Source: Sphingomonas phyllosphaerae FA2 (lineage in GTDB: Bacteria; Pseudomonadota; Alphaproteobacteria; Sphingomonadales; Sphingomonadaceae). Taken from it: 64,000 nucleotides of DNA. The DNA lies in contig NZ_KE386571.1 of the NCBI RefSeq assembly GCF_000427645.1, positions 310,001 through 374,000 of the forward strand. The letters run 5' to 3'. Both the position numbers and the translations under genes were made by a program. Shown here one piece after another: positions 8,233 to 16,651 of this stretch; position 1 is the stretch's first letter, and every line of letters begins with the position of its first letter. The notes under the pieces are model-generated. The model was not told the DNA's origin. It saw only the letters and a program-made list of their open reading frames with translations, and ran no database searches.

Positions 8233-8838
8233 TCACCGCCCCAGCGCCGCCGCCGCGCGCGCGCGGGCCTCGATTTCGGGCAGCGTGCCCTCGGTCACCC
8301 AGCTGCCGCCCACGCACAGCACTGGCCCGATCGCCAGCCAGTCGGGCGCGCTCGCCTCGGTGATGCCGCCGGTCGGGCAGAACTTGCACTCGTAGAAGGG
8401 CGCGGCGAGCGCTTTGAGCGCCTTCACCCCGCCGCTGGTTTCGGCCGGGAAGAACTTGAAATGCTCCAGCCCCATGTCGAGCCCGCGCATGATGTCGCCC
8501 GCGGTCGCGACACCCGGCAGCCACGGGATGCCCGCCTCGAGGATCGCCTCGCCGGTCTTCGCCGACAGGCCGGGGGAGACGATGAACTCGACGCCCGCAT
8601 CCTTGACCTGCGCGACCTGCTCGGTCGACACGACCGTGCCCGCGCCGACGATCGCACCGGGCACCTGACGCATCTCGCGGATCGCGTCGAGCGCGGCGGG
8701 GGTGCGTAGCGTCACCTCCAGCACCTTCAGCCCGCCCGCGACCAGCGCCTCCGCGAGCGGACGCGCCTGCGCGGCGTCGTGGATGACCAGCACCGGGATG
8801 ACAGGGCTGGTGCGCATGACGGTTTCGATGTTGCTCAC
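8233..8838 (-). CDS. eda: 2-dehydro-3-deoxy-phosphogluconate aldolase
   Basis: The 201-residue product is KDPG aldolase, the last Entner-Doudoroff step, splitting KDPG into pyruvate and glyceraldehyde-3-phosphate in the cytoplasm. Glu41 in EVTLRTP and the Schiff-base Lys128 in HFKFFPAE are present, as are the phosphate-binding GAGTVV and PTGGI loops. Its length is normal for the family. Its ATG overlaps the TGA of glk (ATGA), so it is the last gene of the zwf-pgl-edd-glk-eda run and translationally coupled to glk. Confidence 0.96.
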   Translation of the reverse strand: MSNIETVMRTSPVIPVLVIHDAAQARPLAEALVAGGLKVLEVTLRTPAALDAIREMRQVPGAIVGAGTVVSTEQVAQVKDAGVEFIVSPGLSAKTGEAILEAGIPWLPGVATAGDIMRGLDMGLEHFKFFPAETSGGVKALKALAAPFYECKFCPTGGITEASAPDWLAIGPVLCVGGSWVTEGTLPEIEARARAAAALGR

Positions 8839-9803
8839 GATTGATGCTCCTGCGCGAAGGCGGCCGCGGCGCCGAACAGGCCCGGCTGCGGATGGGTGAT
8901 GAGCTTGACCGGGATCGCCGACATCAGCGACTGGAACCGGCCCTTGGCGACGAAGCGCTGATCGAAGCCCGAGCGCAGCAACTTGTCCTTGATCCGCAGG
9001 CCCAACCCGCCCGCGATCACGACGCCCTTCGCGCCATGCGCCAGCGCGAGATCGCCCGCCACCGCGCCCAGCGCGAGGCAGAAGCGATCGAGCGCCGCGA
9101 GCGCGATCGAATCGGTGCCCTCCAGCGCCTCGGTCCAGATCGCCTTGTCATCCTTGTGGATGTAGGCGCGGCCCTCCAGCTCGGCGAGCGTCTCGTAGAT
9201 CGCGACGATCCCCGGCCCGGCGACGATCCGCTCGGCGGACACGCGGGTATAGGTCTTGCGCAGCCGCTTGAGCAACGCATCCTCGATCCCGTCGAGCGGG
9301 GCGTAATCCATATGCCCGCCCTCGGTAGGCAGTACGCGGTAGCGGCCGTCCTGCTTGTAGACCTGCGCGACGCCCAGCCCGGTGCCGGGACCGCAGACCG
9401 TCGTGACGCCGTCCTTCGGCAGCGGCGCGTCAGGGCCGCACAGATGTTCGAAATCGCCCTCCGGCAGCTGCCCCACCGCATGGCCGATCGCGCCGAAATC
9501 ATTGATGATCGTCCAGGTCGATGCGCCGAGCCGTTCGGGGATCAGCGACGGGCGGATCACCCACGGGTTGTTGGTCATGCGGATCACGTCGCCGGTGATC
9601 GGCGAGGCGACCGCGATCGCCGCCGCATCGGGCAAGGTTCCGCCCATCCGCTCGCGGAACGCCTCATAGGCGGTCTGGAGGCTGGCGTGCTCGGCGGTCT
9701 TGAGCGTGGTGGGTGCACCAAGCGAGACGACGTGCCCGGCCTCGACCTCCGCGATGGCGAAGCGCGCGTGCGTGCCCCCGATATCGACCGCTACGACCTG
9801 CAT
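8835..9803 (-). CDS. glk: Glucokinase
   Basis: The 322-residue product phosphorylates glucose with ATP to glucose-6-phosphate, feeding zwf. It has the ATP-binding DIGGTHARFAIA at residues 7-18, the sugar-binding NDFGAIGHA region, the GPGTGLGVAQ loop, TEGGHMD, and the hydrophobic C-terminal PGLFGAAAAF. These fit the Proteobacterial Glk family rather than ROK kinases. The start at ATG 9803 gives MQVVAVDIGG. A family E repeat separates it from edd, and its stop overlaps the start of eda by four bases. Confidence 0.95.
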   Translation of the reverse strand: MQVVAVDIGGTHARFAIAEVEAGHVVSLGAPTTLKTAEHASLQTAYEAFRERMGGTLPDAAAIAVASPITGDVIRMTNNPWVIRPSLIPERLGASTWTIINDFGAIGHAVGQLPEGDFEHLCGPDAPLPKDGVTTVCGPGTGLGVAQVYKQDGRYRVLPTEGGHMDYAPLDGIEDALLKRLRKTYTRVSAERIVAGPGIVAIYETLAELEGRAYIHKDDKAIWTEALEGTDSIALAALDRFCLALGAVAGDLALAHGAKGVVIAGGLGLRIKDKLLRSGFDQRFVAKGRFQSLMSAIPVKLITHPQPGLFGAAAAFAQEHQS

Positions 9804-9810
9804 AAACTTA

Positions 9811-9916
9811 CTCCCTCTCCCCGGTGGGGAGAGGGCCGGGGTGAGGGGTTGCCGCTGGCGTTCCCCTCGGTGAGACCCGAACCCCTCTCCCAACCCTCTC
9901 CCCACAGGGGAGAGGG
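9811..9916. repeat. Family E CCCTCTCCCC-type inverted repeat, copy 1
   Basis: Pyrimidine- and purine-rich blocks (CCCTCTCCCC and GGGGAGAGGG) occur as inverted pairs at both ends of the gap between edd and glk. The element can fold into hairpins in the edd-glk transcript and may alter the relative expression of the two genes. Confidence 0.85.
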
Positions 9917-9924
9917 CTTAAACA

Positions 9925-11754
9925 TCAAAGTCCCGCGCCGGCCAGCACCGCGCTCGCGCCCTTTTCGGCCTCATCCGCCAGTCCGCGGAACATGCCGAAC
10001 AATTCGCGGCCCATGCCGCTGGCTGGCGCCGGGGTCGGTGCCTGTTCGCGCGCCGCCCATTCGTCGGCGGGCACCAGCGCCTCCAGCGTCCCCGCCTCGG
10101 CATCGACGCGGATCAGGTCGCCGTCGCGGATCAGCCCGATCGCGCCACCGCGTCCGTTCAGACCAGGCAGAGCCTCCGGCGAGCAATGGATCGCGCACGG
10201 CACCTTGCCGCTCGCGCCCGACATCCGCCCGTCCGTCACCAGCGCAACCTTGAACCCACGGTTCTGAAGCACGCCGAGCGGCGGGGTGAGCTTGTGCAGT
10301 TCGGGCATACCGTTGGCACGCGGCCCCTGGAAGCGGACGACGACGACCACGTCCTGCTCCAGCTCGCCGTTCTTGAACGCCTCGATCACCTCCAGCTGGT
10401 CGGCGAAGACGCGCGCGGGGGCCTCGACGATCCAGCGCTCGCGCTCGACCGCCGACACCTTGATGCACGCACGTCCGATATTGCCCTGCAGGATCCGCAT
10501 CCCGCCGTCGGGCGAGAAGGGCGCGGTCGCCGGGCGGAGGATCGTTTCGTCGCGGCTGTCGCCCGCCGGCATCCACGTCAGCGCGTCGCCGTCGAGCGTC
10601 GGCGCGGCGGCGTAGGCGGTCAGGTCGTCGCCTGCGACCGTCATGATGTCGCGGTGCAGACAGCCGCCCGCCAGCAATTCCTTGATGACATAAGGCATTC
10701 CGCCCGCGGCCTCGAAGCCGTTCACGTCGGCCGAGCCGTTCGGATAGACGCGCGCGATCAGCGGCACCGCCGCCGACAGCCGGTCGAAATCCTCCCAGTC
10801 GATCACGATCCCCGCCGCGCGCGCGATCGCGGGAAGGTGGAGCAAATGGTTGGTCGACCCGCCGGTCGCCAGCAGACCGACCGCGGCATTGACCACCGCC
10901 TTCTCGTCGACGCACGCGCCGAGCGGGCGGTAATCGTCGCCGTGCGCACCGATCTTCGCAAGCCGGTGGACCGCGGCGCGGGTCAGCTCCTGCCGCAGCT
11001 TGGTGCCCGGATTGACGAACGCCGCACCCGGCATGTGGAGGCCCATCACCTCCATCATCATTTGGTTGGTGTTGGCGGTGCCGTAGAAGGTGCAGGTGCC
11101 CTGCGTATGGTAGGCGGCGATCTCCGCCTCTAGCAGCTCCTCGCGCCCGCAATCGCCGGTCGCGAACCGCTCGCGCACCGCCGCCTTCGCCTTGTTGGGG
11201 AGCCCCGAGGGCATCGGACCGCCGGGGATCAGAATCATCGGCAGATGGCCGAAGCGCAGCGCGCCCATCAGCAGCCCGGGCACGATCTTGTCGCAGATGC
11301 CGAGCAGCGCCGCACCCTCGAACGTGCCGTGGCTCAGCGCCACCGCGGTCGACAGCGCGATCGTGTCGCGGCTGAACAGCGACAGCTCCATCCCGGCATA
11401 GCCCTGGGTCACGCCGTCGCACATCGCGGGCACGCCGCCCGCGACCTGCGCGGTCGCCCCGGCCTCGCGAGCCCAGACCTTCATCTGCTCAGGGTAACGA
11501 TAATAGACCGCATGCGCGGACAGCATGTCGTTGTACGCGGTCACCAGCCCGATGTTCATTGCCTGATGCTGCGTCTTCATCGCCTCGCGGTCTTCGGGCG
11601 TGCCGGCATAGGCGTGGGCGAGGTTGGCGCAGCCGAGCCGCGGACGGCCGATCCAGCCCTGCCGCTCGCGTTCGATCAGCGAGAGATACGCCTGCCGCGT
11701 CGGGCGGCTGCGCTCGATGATCCGGTCGGTGACGGCGCTGACGGCGGGGTTCAT
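9925..11754 (-). CDS. edd: 6-phosphogluconate dehydratase
   Basis: The 609-residue product belongs to the IlvD/Edd family and converts 6-phosphogluconate to KDPG. The N-terminal IIERSRPTRQAYLSLIERER pattern is Edd-like rather than IlvD-like. It also shows GVPAMCDGVTQG, LSHGTFEGAALLGICDKIVPG and CTFYGTANTNQ, which together carry the cysteines expected to hold the iron-sulphur cluster, and later GRMSGASGKVP. The start is ATG 11754. It follows pgl in the same direction after a spacer with a family D repeat and two leader hairpins. Confidence 0.96.
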   Translation of the reverse strand: MNPAVSAVTDRIIERSRPTRQAYLSLIERERQGWIGRPRLGCANLAHAYAGTPEDREAMKTQHQAMNIGLVTAYNDMLSAHAVYYRYPEQMKVWAREAGATAQVAGGVPAMCDGVTQGYAGMELSLFSRDTIALSTAVALSHGTFEGAALLGICDKIVPGLLMGALRFGHLPMILIPGGPMPSGLPNKAKAAVRERFATGDCGREELLEAEIAAYHTQGTCTFYGTANTNQMMMEVMGLHMPGAAFVNPGTKLRQELTRAAVHRLAKIGAHGDDYRPLGACVDEKAVVNAAVGLLATGGSTNHLLHLPAIARAAGIVIDWEDFDRLSAAVPLIARVYPNGSADVNGFEAAGGMPYVIKELLAGGCLHRDIMTVAGDDLTAYAAAPTLDGDALTWMPAGDSRDETILRPATAPFSPDGGMRILQGNIGRACIKVSAVERERWIVEAPARVFADQLEVIEAFKNGELEQDVVVVVRFQGPRANGMPELHKLTPPLGVLQNRGFKVALVTDGRMSGASGKVPCAIHCSPEALPGLNGRGGAIGLIRDGDLIRVDAEAGTLEALVPADEWAAREQAPTPAPASGMGRELFGMFRGLADEAEKGASAVLAGAGL

Positions 11755-11771
11755 GATCTTGCGTCCTCGTC

Positions 11772-11814
11772 TTGCCGGGGGCGTTCCCGGCAATCATGGC
11801 CTTCAATGAAGGCC
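11772..11814 (-). promoter_or_regulatory. Two adjacent hairpins in the edd leader
   Basis: Two short perfect inverted repeats lie just upstream of the edd ATG: GGCCTTCA/TGAAGGCC at 11798-11814 (one-base centre) and TTGCCGGG/CCCGGCAA at 11772-11793 (6-base loop). They could form back-to-back stem loops in the leader RNA or serve as protein sites. No function is established. Confidence 0.4.
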
Positions 11815-11890
11815 GTAGCGGCAGTCTTTGCGACAGCATCGTTCGCGGGACAAGGGCTGGAACTTGCTGCGATTGATCCACATCCACCCC

Positions 11891-11993
11891 CGTTCGCCCT
11901 GAGGTGCCGTTGAGCCTGTCGAAACGGCGTCTCGAAGGGCCGGTGCTTCGAGACGATGCTTCGACAAGCTCAGCATCTCCTCAGCACGAACGG
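11891..11993. repeat. Family D intergenic repeat, copy 1
   Basis: A complex repeat containing CTTCGAGACG, GCTTCGAC and CAGCATCTCCTCA elements in inverted arrangement. It shares its layout and wording with the copy at 12735-12840 on the other side of pgl. Confidence 0.85.
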
Positions 11994-12014
11994 TGTGGGA
12001 GCGACGTCGATCGG

Positions 12015-12719
12015 CTACGCCGCCCAGTGGATGTCGACGGGCAGTTCCGCATCGGCCAGCACGCGCCCGATCGGATAGGGCGAGCCGGCGCCCTCCTTGA
12101 TCGCATCCTCGATCACCTTGCGCTTGGCGTCGCCGGTCACCGCGATCATCAGCGCGCGGGCGGTGACGATCCCCTGCCGGGTCAGCGTGACGCGCGCGAC
12201 CGGCGCCTCGGGCGGCAGCGGATCGGGCATGACGCCGATCGCGCGACGTTCCTTCGGTCCGTTGAGCGCCTCGTCGTAATCGGGGCCGGGGAAGATCGAC
12301 GCGGTATGCCCGTCGCCGCCCACACCAAGGAGGCACAGGTCGAGCGGCCAGTGCAGGTCCTGCATCAGCGCGTCGGCCGAGCGGCCCGCAGCCTTGTAAT
12401 CGTCGGTCGCCTTCGGGACGATCGGCATCACGCGCGCGCCCTTGGGGATGAAGATCTTGCCCAGCGCGGTGACGTTCGACAGCGCGTCGCCCAGCGGCAC
12501 GATCCGCTCGTCGCCGGGGATGATCGTCACGCGCTTCCAGTCGAGCTTGGCCTTGGCCAGCTTCTCATAGGCGGGCAGGGGGGTCTTGCCGCCCGCCAGC
12601 GCGATCACCGCCGAACCGCGCGCGTCGATCGCGCTTTCGATGACGAACTGGATATCGCCCGCGACCGCATCGGCCAGCTCGGCGGCGTCGTCATATTCCC
12701 ACCATTCGATTTCGGTCAT
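12015..12719 (-). CDS. pgl: 6-phosphogluconolactonase
   Basis: The 234-residue product hydrolyses 6-phosphogluconolactone, linking Zwf to Edd. It belongs to the DevB/SOL family and shows LAGGKTPLPAYEKL, the acidic GDERIVPL motif and the diagnostic LLGVGGDGHTASIFPG loop. The start ATG 12719 gives MTEIEWWEYDD. Upstream in-frame codons come from a family D repeat. It sits between zwf and edd on the same strand, bracketed by the two family D repeats. Confidence 0.95.
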   Translation of the reverse strand: MTEIEWWEYDDAAELADAVAGDIQFVIESAIDARGSAVIALAGGKTPLPAYEKLAKAKLDWKRVTIIPGDERIVPLGDALSNVTALGKIFIPKGARVMPIVPKATDDYKAAGRSADALMQDLHWPLDLCLLGVGGDGHTASIFPGPDYDEALNGPKERRAIGVMPDPLPPEAPVARVTLTRQGIVTARALMIAVTGDAKRKVIEDAIKEGAGSPYPIGRVLADAELPVDIHWAA

Positions 12720-12734
12720 GTGCTTTCCAGTCTT

Positions 12735-12840
12735 CCGTTCGTGGTGAGGAGAGGCTGAGCCCGTCGAAGCCTCGTCTCGAACCACCATGTCCTTCGAGAC
12801 GCCGCTTCGACTTCGCTCAGCAGCTCCTCAGGACGAACGG
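12735..12840. repeat. Family D intergenic repeat, copy 2
   Basis: Inverted modules of the type CTTCGAGACGCCGCTTCGAC and CCTCAGGACGAACGG sit between zwf and pgl. It is homologous to 11891-11993. Confidence 0.85.
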
Positions 12841-12871
12841 GGAAGGCATTTTTGTCCTTCCCCTTGTCCCA

Positions 12872-14335
12872 TCAATCGTCCTGCCACGTCACGTTATCCC
12901 GCTCGGTCAGCGCGATCGCGCCGGCCGGGCCCCAGGTGCCCGCGGCATAATGTTTGGGCTTGGTCTGGTTCGCGGCCCAGCCGGCGCGGATCGCGTCGAT
13001 CCAGCGCCACTGCGCCTCCACCTCGTCGCGGCGCACGAACAAGGTCTGGTCGCCCTCGATCAGGTCGAGCAGCAACCGCTCATAGGCGATCCGGCGACGC
13101 TTGCCCGCGAACTCGGCGTCAAGGCTGAGGTTCAGCGGCACTTCGCGCAGGCGAACGCCGTCGCGGTCGAGGCCCGGCTCCTTGGTCATCACCAGCAGCT
13201 GGACATATTCCTCCGGCTGGAGGCGGATGATCAGCTTGTTGGGCTGGAGCATCCCGCCGCGCCCCGAGAACATCGAGTGCGGCACCGGCTTGAACTGGAT
13301 CGCGATCTCGCTGCGGCGCTTGGCCATGCGCTTGCCGGTGCGCAGGTAGAAGGGCACGCCCTGCCAGCGCCAGTTGTCGATATGCGCCTTGATCGCGACG
13401 AACGTCTCGACGTCGCTGTCGTAACCCAGCTCCTCGTCGTAACCGCGCACGACCTTGCCGCCGACCGCGCCCTCTTCATACTGGCCGGTGACGGTGTTCT
13501 GCTGTACCTCGGTGGGCTCGATCTTGCGCATCGAGCGGAAGACCTTGGCCTTTTCGTCACGGATCGCGGTGCCGTCATACAGCGCCGGCGGCTCCATCGC
13601 GATCAGCGCGACCAGTTGCAGCATGTGGTTGGCGACCATGTCACGCAGCGCGCCCGCGCCTTCGTAATAGCCGGCGCGATCCTCCAGCCCGACCGTTTCG
13701 GCGATCGTGATCTGGACGTTGTCGATGCCCTGCGCGTTCCAGATCGGCTCGAACATCGAATTGCCGAAGCGCAGCGTCAGGATGTTCTGCACCGTCTCCT
13801 TGCCGAGATAATGGTCGATGCGGAAGATACGGTCTTCGGGGAAGACCGAGGCGACGGTGTCGTTGATTTCCCGGCTCGATTCAAGATCGTAGCCCAGCGG
13901 CTTCTCCAGCCCGATCCGTACCGTCTCACCGGCCAGACCGACGCTCTGCAGCCCCTTGACCGCCGGCTCGAACAGCGACGGCGCGGTTGACAGATAGATG
14001 GCCAGGCCGCCCGACACGTCACCGATCTTGTCCGCCAGCGCCTGAAATGTCGTCGGGTCGGACAGGTCGACCGGCTGGAAGAAGATCCGCGCGAGGAACG
14101 ACGACAGCGCGCTTTCGTCCTTGCGGTCGGCCGGCAGGAACTCGTCCAGCGCCTTGTGCGTCGCCTCGCGGAACTGGTCATCGGTCAGGTCGCCGCGCGC
14201 CGAACCGGTGATCGTCAGCCCCTCGGGCAGCAGCCCGTCGGCGTGCAGGCCGTACAGCGACGGCAACAGCATCCGCTTGGCGAGATCGCCCGTCGCACCG
14301 AACAACAGCAGCTTGCCGACCGGGTTGCGCTCCAA
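12872..14335 (-). CDS. zwf: Glucose-6-phosphate 1-dehydrogenase
   Basis: The 487-residue product oxidises glucose-6-phosphate to the lactone and enters the Entner-Doudoroff route. It has the nucleotide-binding FGATGDLAKR at residues 12-21, the EKPLG motif with Lys145, and the active-site signature RIDHYLGKE with His175. No ATG fits the N-terminus. The product MERNPVGKLLLFGATGDLA begins at a TTG at 14335, placed seven bases after a good AAGGAG site. It starts 14 bp after the stop of argC, so the two genes are very probably cotranscribed. Confidence 0.95.
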   Translation of the reverse strand: MERNPVGKLLLFGATGDLAKRMLLPSLYGLHADGLLPEGLTITGSARGDLTDDQFREATHKALDEFLPADRKDESALSSFLARIFFQPVDLSDPTTFQALADKIGDVSGGLAIYLSTAPSLFEPAVKGLQSVGLAGETVRIGLEKPLGYDLESSREINDTVASVFPEDRIFRIDHYLGKETVQNILTLRFGNSMFEPIWNAQGIDNVQITIAETVGLEDRAGYYEGAGALRDMVANHMLQLVALIAMEPPALYDGTAIRDEKAKVFRSMRKIEPTEVQQNTVTGQYEEGAVGGKVVRGYDEELGYDSDVETFVAIKAHIDNWRWQGVPFYLRTGKRMAKRRSEIAIQFKPVPHSMFSGRGGMLQPNKLIIRLQPEEYVQLLVMTKEPGLDRDGVRLREVPLNLSLDAEFAGKRRRIAYERLLLDLIEGDQTLFVRRDEVEAQWRWIDAIRAGWAANQTKPKHYAAGTWGPAGAIALTERDNVTWQDD

Positions 14336-14349
14336 CTCGCGTCTCCTTC

Positions 14350-15279
14350 TTACAGGGTCAGGCCGGCAACGGGATCGAGCCCGGCCATGATGTTCAGATT
14401 CTGCACCGCCGCGCCCGCCGCGCCCTTGCCGAGATTGTCGAGCGTCGCGATCAGCAGCGCCTGCCCGGCAGACTCGTTGCCGGTCACGCGCAGCGTCATC
14501 CGGTCGGTATTGGCGTCGTCCTCGATCCGCACTGTCGTCACCGCCTCGTGTGCGAAGCGGACGACGCGGTTGCCGTCATAGGCGCTGGCCAGCACCTCGG
14601 CGACATCGGTCAGCGTCGCGCGGCGCGTCAGCTGCGCCAGATGCAGCGGCACCTGCACGACCATCCCGCGATAGGCGCGCGCCACCGCCGGCTGGAAGAT
14701 CGGCGCATGGGTCAGCCTGGCGTGGCGGCGCATCTCGGGCGCATGCTTATGCGCCAAGCCCAGCGCATAGGGGCGGAAGGCGGTGTTCGTCTCGCCGCCT
14801 TCGAACTCGGCGATCATCGCCTTGCCGCCGCCCGAATAACCCGAGGTGGCGTTGACGCTGAGCAGCGCGTCGGCGCCGAGCAGCCCGGCGCGCACCAGCG
14901 GGCGGACCAGCGCGAGGAACCCGGTCGGGTAACAGCCGGGATTGCTGACGAAGCGCGCGCCCGCGATCCGCTCCGCCTGATCGGGCTCCAACTCGGCAAA
15001 GCCGTAGGTCCAGCGATCCGCAGTACGGTGCGCGGTCGAGGCGTCGACGGTGCGGGTGCGATCGTTGGCGATCATCGCCACCGCCTCGCGCGCGGCATCG
15101 TCGGGCAGGCACAGCACGACATAATCGGCGTCGTTGATCGCTTCGCGCCGCGCCGCCTCGTCCTTGCGGCGCGCCTCGTCGAGCGTAACGAGCGTGATGT
15201 CGCGCCGCGATTCGAGCCGCTCGCGAATCTCGAGCCCGGTGGTGCCGACCGCACCGTCGATAAAGACCTTGACCGTCAT
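14350..15279 (-). CDS. argC: N-acetyl-gamma-glutamyl-phosphate reductase (type 2)
   Basis: The 309-residue product is the arginine-biosynthesis reductase that converts N-acetylglutamyl-phosphate to the semialdehyde with NADPH. It has the N-terminal nucleotide fold (DGAVGTTGLEI) and the catalytic Cys116 in SNPGCYPTG. At about 310 residues it fits the shorter ArgC type 2 class. Its ATG overlaps the TGA of the upstream SH3 gene, and its stop is 14 bp before zwf. This joins an amino-acid gene to the glucose operon without other arg genes nearby. Confidence 0.93.
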   Translation of the reverse strand: MTVKVFIDGAVGTTGLEIRERLESRRDITLVTLDEARRKDEAARREAINDADYVVLCLPDDAAREAVAMIANDRTRTVDASTAHRTADRWTYGFAELEPDQAERIAGARFVSNPGCYPTGFLALVRPLVRAGLLGADALLSVNATSGYSGGGKAMIAEFEGGETNTAFRPYALGLAHKHAPEMRRHARLTHAPIFQPAVARAYRGMVVQVPLHLAQLTRRATLTDVAEVLASAYDGNRVVRFAHEAVTTVRIEDDANTDRMTLRVTGNESAGQALLIATLDNLGKGAAGAAVQNLNIMAGLDPVAGLTL

Positions 15280-15599
15280 TGCGGCTGCACCGCATCGGCG
15301 TCGAGATAGCCGACCATTCCGTTTTCCACAGCAATCCCCCAGGCGACCCCGCCGGTCAGGTCGAGCAGATCGAACGCCGCGCCCGCCGAGAGCGTGGCGA
15401 GCGGCGCGGCCGTCCGCTCGCGTGTCTCGCGCAACACCGCCTCGCGCAGCAACGTGCGACGGAGCGGCGCGGCGTAATGCGGTGCGAAGACGCGATCGGC
15501 GAGCCGGACGTCCGCAATGTCGGGGCGCACTGCATGAGTTCGCGGATCGAGCACGCGCGACCGGCCGGTGAGCGCAAAGCCGCTACGCTCGGGCCGCAT
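15276..15599 (-). CDS. SH3-domain protein, like the N-terminal part of NlpC/P60 proteins
   Basis: The 107-residue product contains a conserved leader (LDPRTHAVRPDIADVRLADRVFA broken into shorter blocks across residues 15-38) and a bacterial SH3-like region ending GGVAWGIAVENGMVGYLDAD. This pair normally forms the N-terminal half of sphingomonad NlpC/P60 (C40) cell-wall peptidases. The catalytic Cys/His domain that should follow is absent, and the frame ends precisely at the ATG of argC. It could therefore be a truncated enzyme or a free-standing binding module. The start ATG 15599 overlaps the MarR gene by 17 bases. No signal peptide is visible. Confidence 0.7.
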   Translation of the reverse strand: MRPERSGFALTGRSRVLDPRTHAVRPDIADVRLADRVFAPHYAAPLRRTLLREAVLRETRERTAAPLATLSAGAAFDLLDLTGGVAWGIAVENGMVGYLDADAVQPQ

Positions 15600-15978
15600 C
15601 CCCGGTGCCGTGGGCGCGAACGGCGGCAGGGACGGCGTCCCCTTCGCCGATGAACTGGCCGAACTCTTCAAGAAAATCTGCCCCTTCGGTCGTGCGGGCG
15701 ACGAAGATATTGCGTTTGTCGCTATCGTCGCGTTGGCGGCGCAGATAGCCCAGCGCACCCAAGCGATTCAAGGCGCGCGTCACGACCGGCTTCGACACGT
15801 TCAATATGCGCGCCAACCCGCGCACGGTGTGCGGCCCCGGCCGCAGGTAAACCACGAGTAACAGTGCCATCTGACGATTGGTGAGGTCGGGCTCGCCCGA
15901 GCGCACGTAATCGACCAGCGCATTCATCCACGAACTCAGTTCGGGTTGAGCCAATGTTGCCACGTCCTCGTCCCGCAT
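15583..15978 (-). CDS. MarR-family transcriptional regulator
   Basis: The 131-residue product is a winged-helix regulator. It has an N-terminal dimerisation helix (SSWMNALVDYVRSG), an HTH region (HTVRGLARILNVSKPVVTRALNRLGALGYL) with the recognition helix around residues 60-75, and the wing RRQRDDSDKRNIFVART. Its ligand is unknown. It is the first gene of the minus-strand run leading through the SH3 gene and argC to the Entner-Doudoroff genes, and is divergent from secG. It could regulate itself and this run, but no operator was clear to me. Confidence 0.87.
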   Translation of the reverse strand: MRDEDVATLAQPELSSWMNALVDYVRSGEPDLTNRQMALLLVVYLRPGPHTVRGLARILNVSKPVVTRALNRLGALGYLRRQRDDSDKRNIFVARTTEGADFLEEFGQFIGEGDAVPAAVRAHGTGDAARA

Positions 15979-16192
15979 CGAAAGAAGGCCGGATCATCCC
16001 GGACCTGTCGATGGATTAACGCCCGCTTGCACCGCTGGTTTCAGCTATGTCATGAATTTGGCACGCCCCTTGTCCCGCGGGGGCCGGGCGGTGCGGTTGA
16101 TCCCGGCGCGCCGCTCCCCTATGTGGCCGGTGATCGGGGGCCGCCGCATGGCGACCGCCGGCCCATTCTCGCTTCGGAATCGCGCCCAGCCC

Positions 16193-16567
16193 ATGTTCAC
16201 CTTCCTGATCGTCCTCCAGGCCATTATCGCGGCGGCGCTCGTCACCGTGATCCTGATGCAGCGGTCGGAAGGGGGCGGCCTGACCTCGTCGGGCAGCCCG
16301 TCGGGGCTGATGTCGGCGCGCGGTGCGGCCGATTTCCTGACGCGCGCCACTTCGGTGCTCGCGGGGCTGTTCATCCTGATGAGCATCACGCTGGCGTTCC
16401 TCGCCGCCAGCCGCGGCGCGGTGTCGGTCGACACCTCGCTCCAGCGGCGCGCGCCGGCCGCGCAGACGCAGGCGCAGCCGCCGGTCGCGGCGCAGCCGGC
16501 GCCGGCGACCGCGGACAATGCCGTCGCCCCGGCGCCAGCCGACAACGGCGTGCCGCTGGCGCGCTGA
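16193..16567 (+). CDS. secG: Preprotein translocase subunit SecG
   Basis: The 124-residue product is the small SecYEG subunit. It has two membrane helices (about residues 2-20 and 52-72) joined by a loop containing QRSEGGGLTSSGSPSGLMSARG, here read as two adjacent conserved blocks. The second helix is preceded by DFLTRAT. The C-terminal extension is Ala/Pro/Gln-rich, as in other alphaproteobacterial SecG proteins. The start ATG 16193 gives MFTFLIVLQ; longer in-frame starts lack homology. It is followed by pyrG 84 bp downstream, a common neighbour in this group. Confidence 0.92.
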   Translation: MFTFLIVLQAIIAAALVTVILMQRSEGGGLTSSGSPSGLMSARGAADFLTRATSVLAGLFILMSITLAFLAASRGAVSVDTSLQRRAPAAQTQAQPPVAAQPAPATADNAVAPAPADNGVPLAR

Positions 16568-16651
16568 TCGCGACAATATCGTCGTTTCGTCGCGCGCGGG
16601 CTTCCCGCGCGCTTGCCCTTTTGCGCATTTGAAGGTTAGGGGTTGCGTCCC

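Noticed and set aside
11803..12336. A 177-codon minus-strand frame that joins pgl sequence to a repeat
   Set aside because: It is an out-of-frame reading of pgl extended into the family D repeat.
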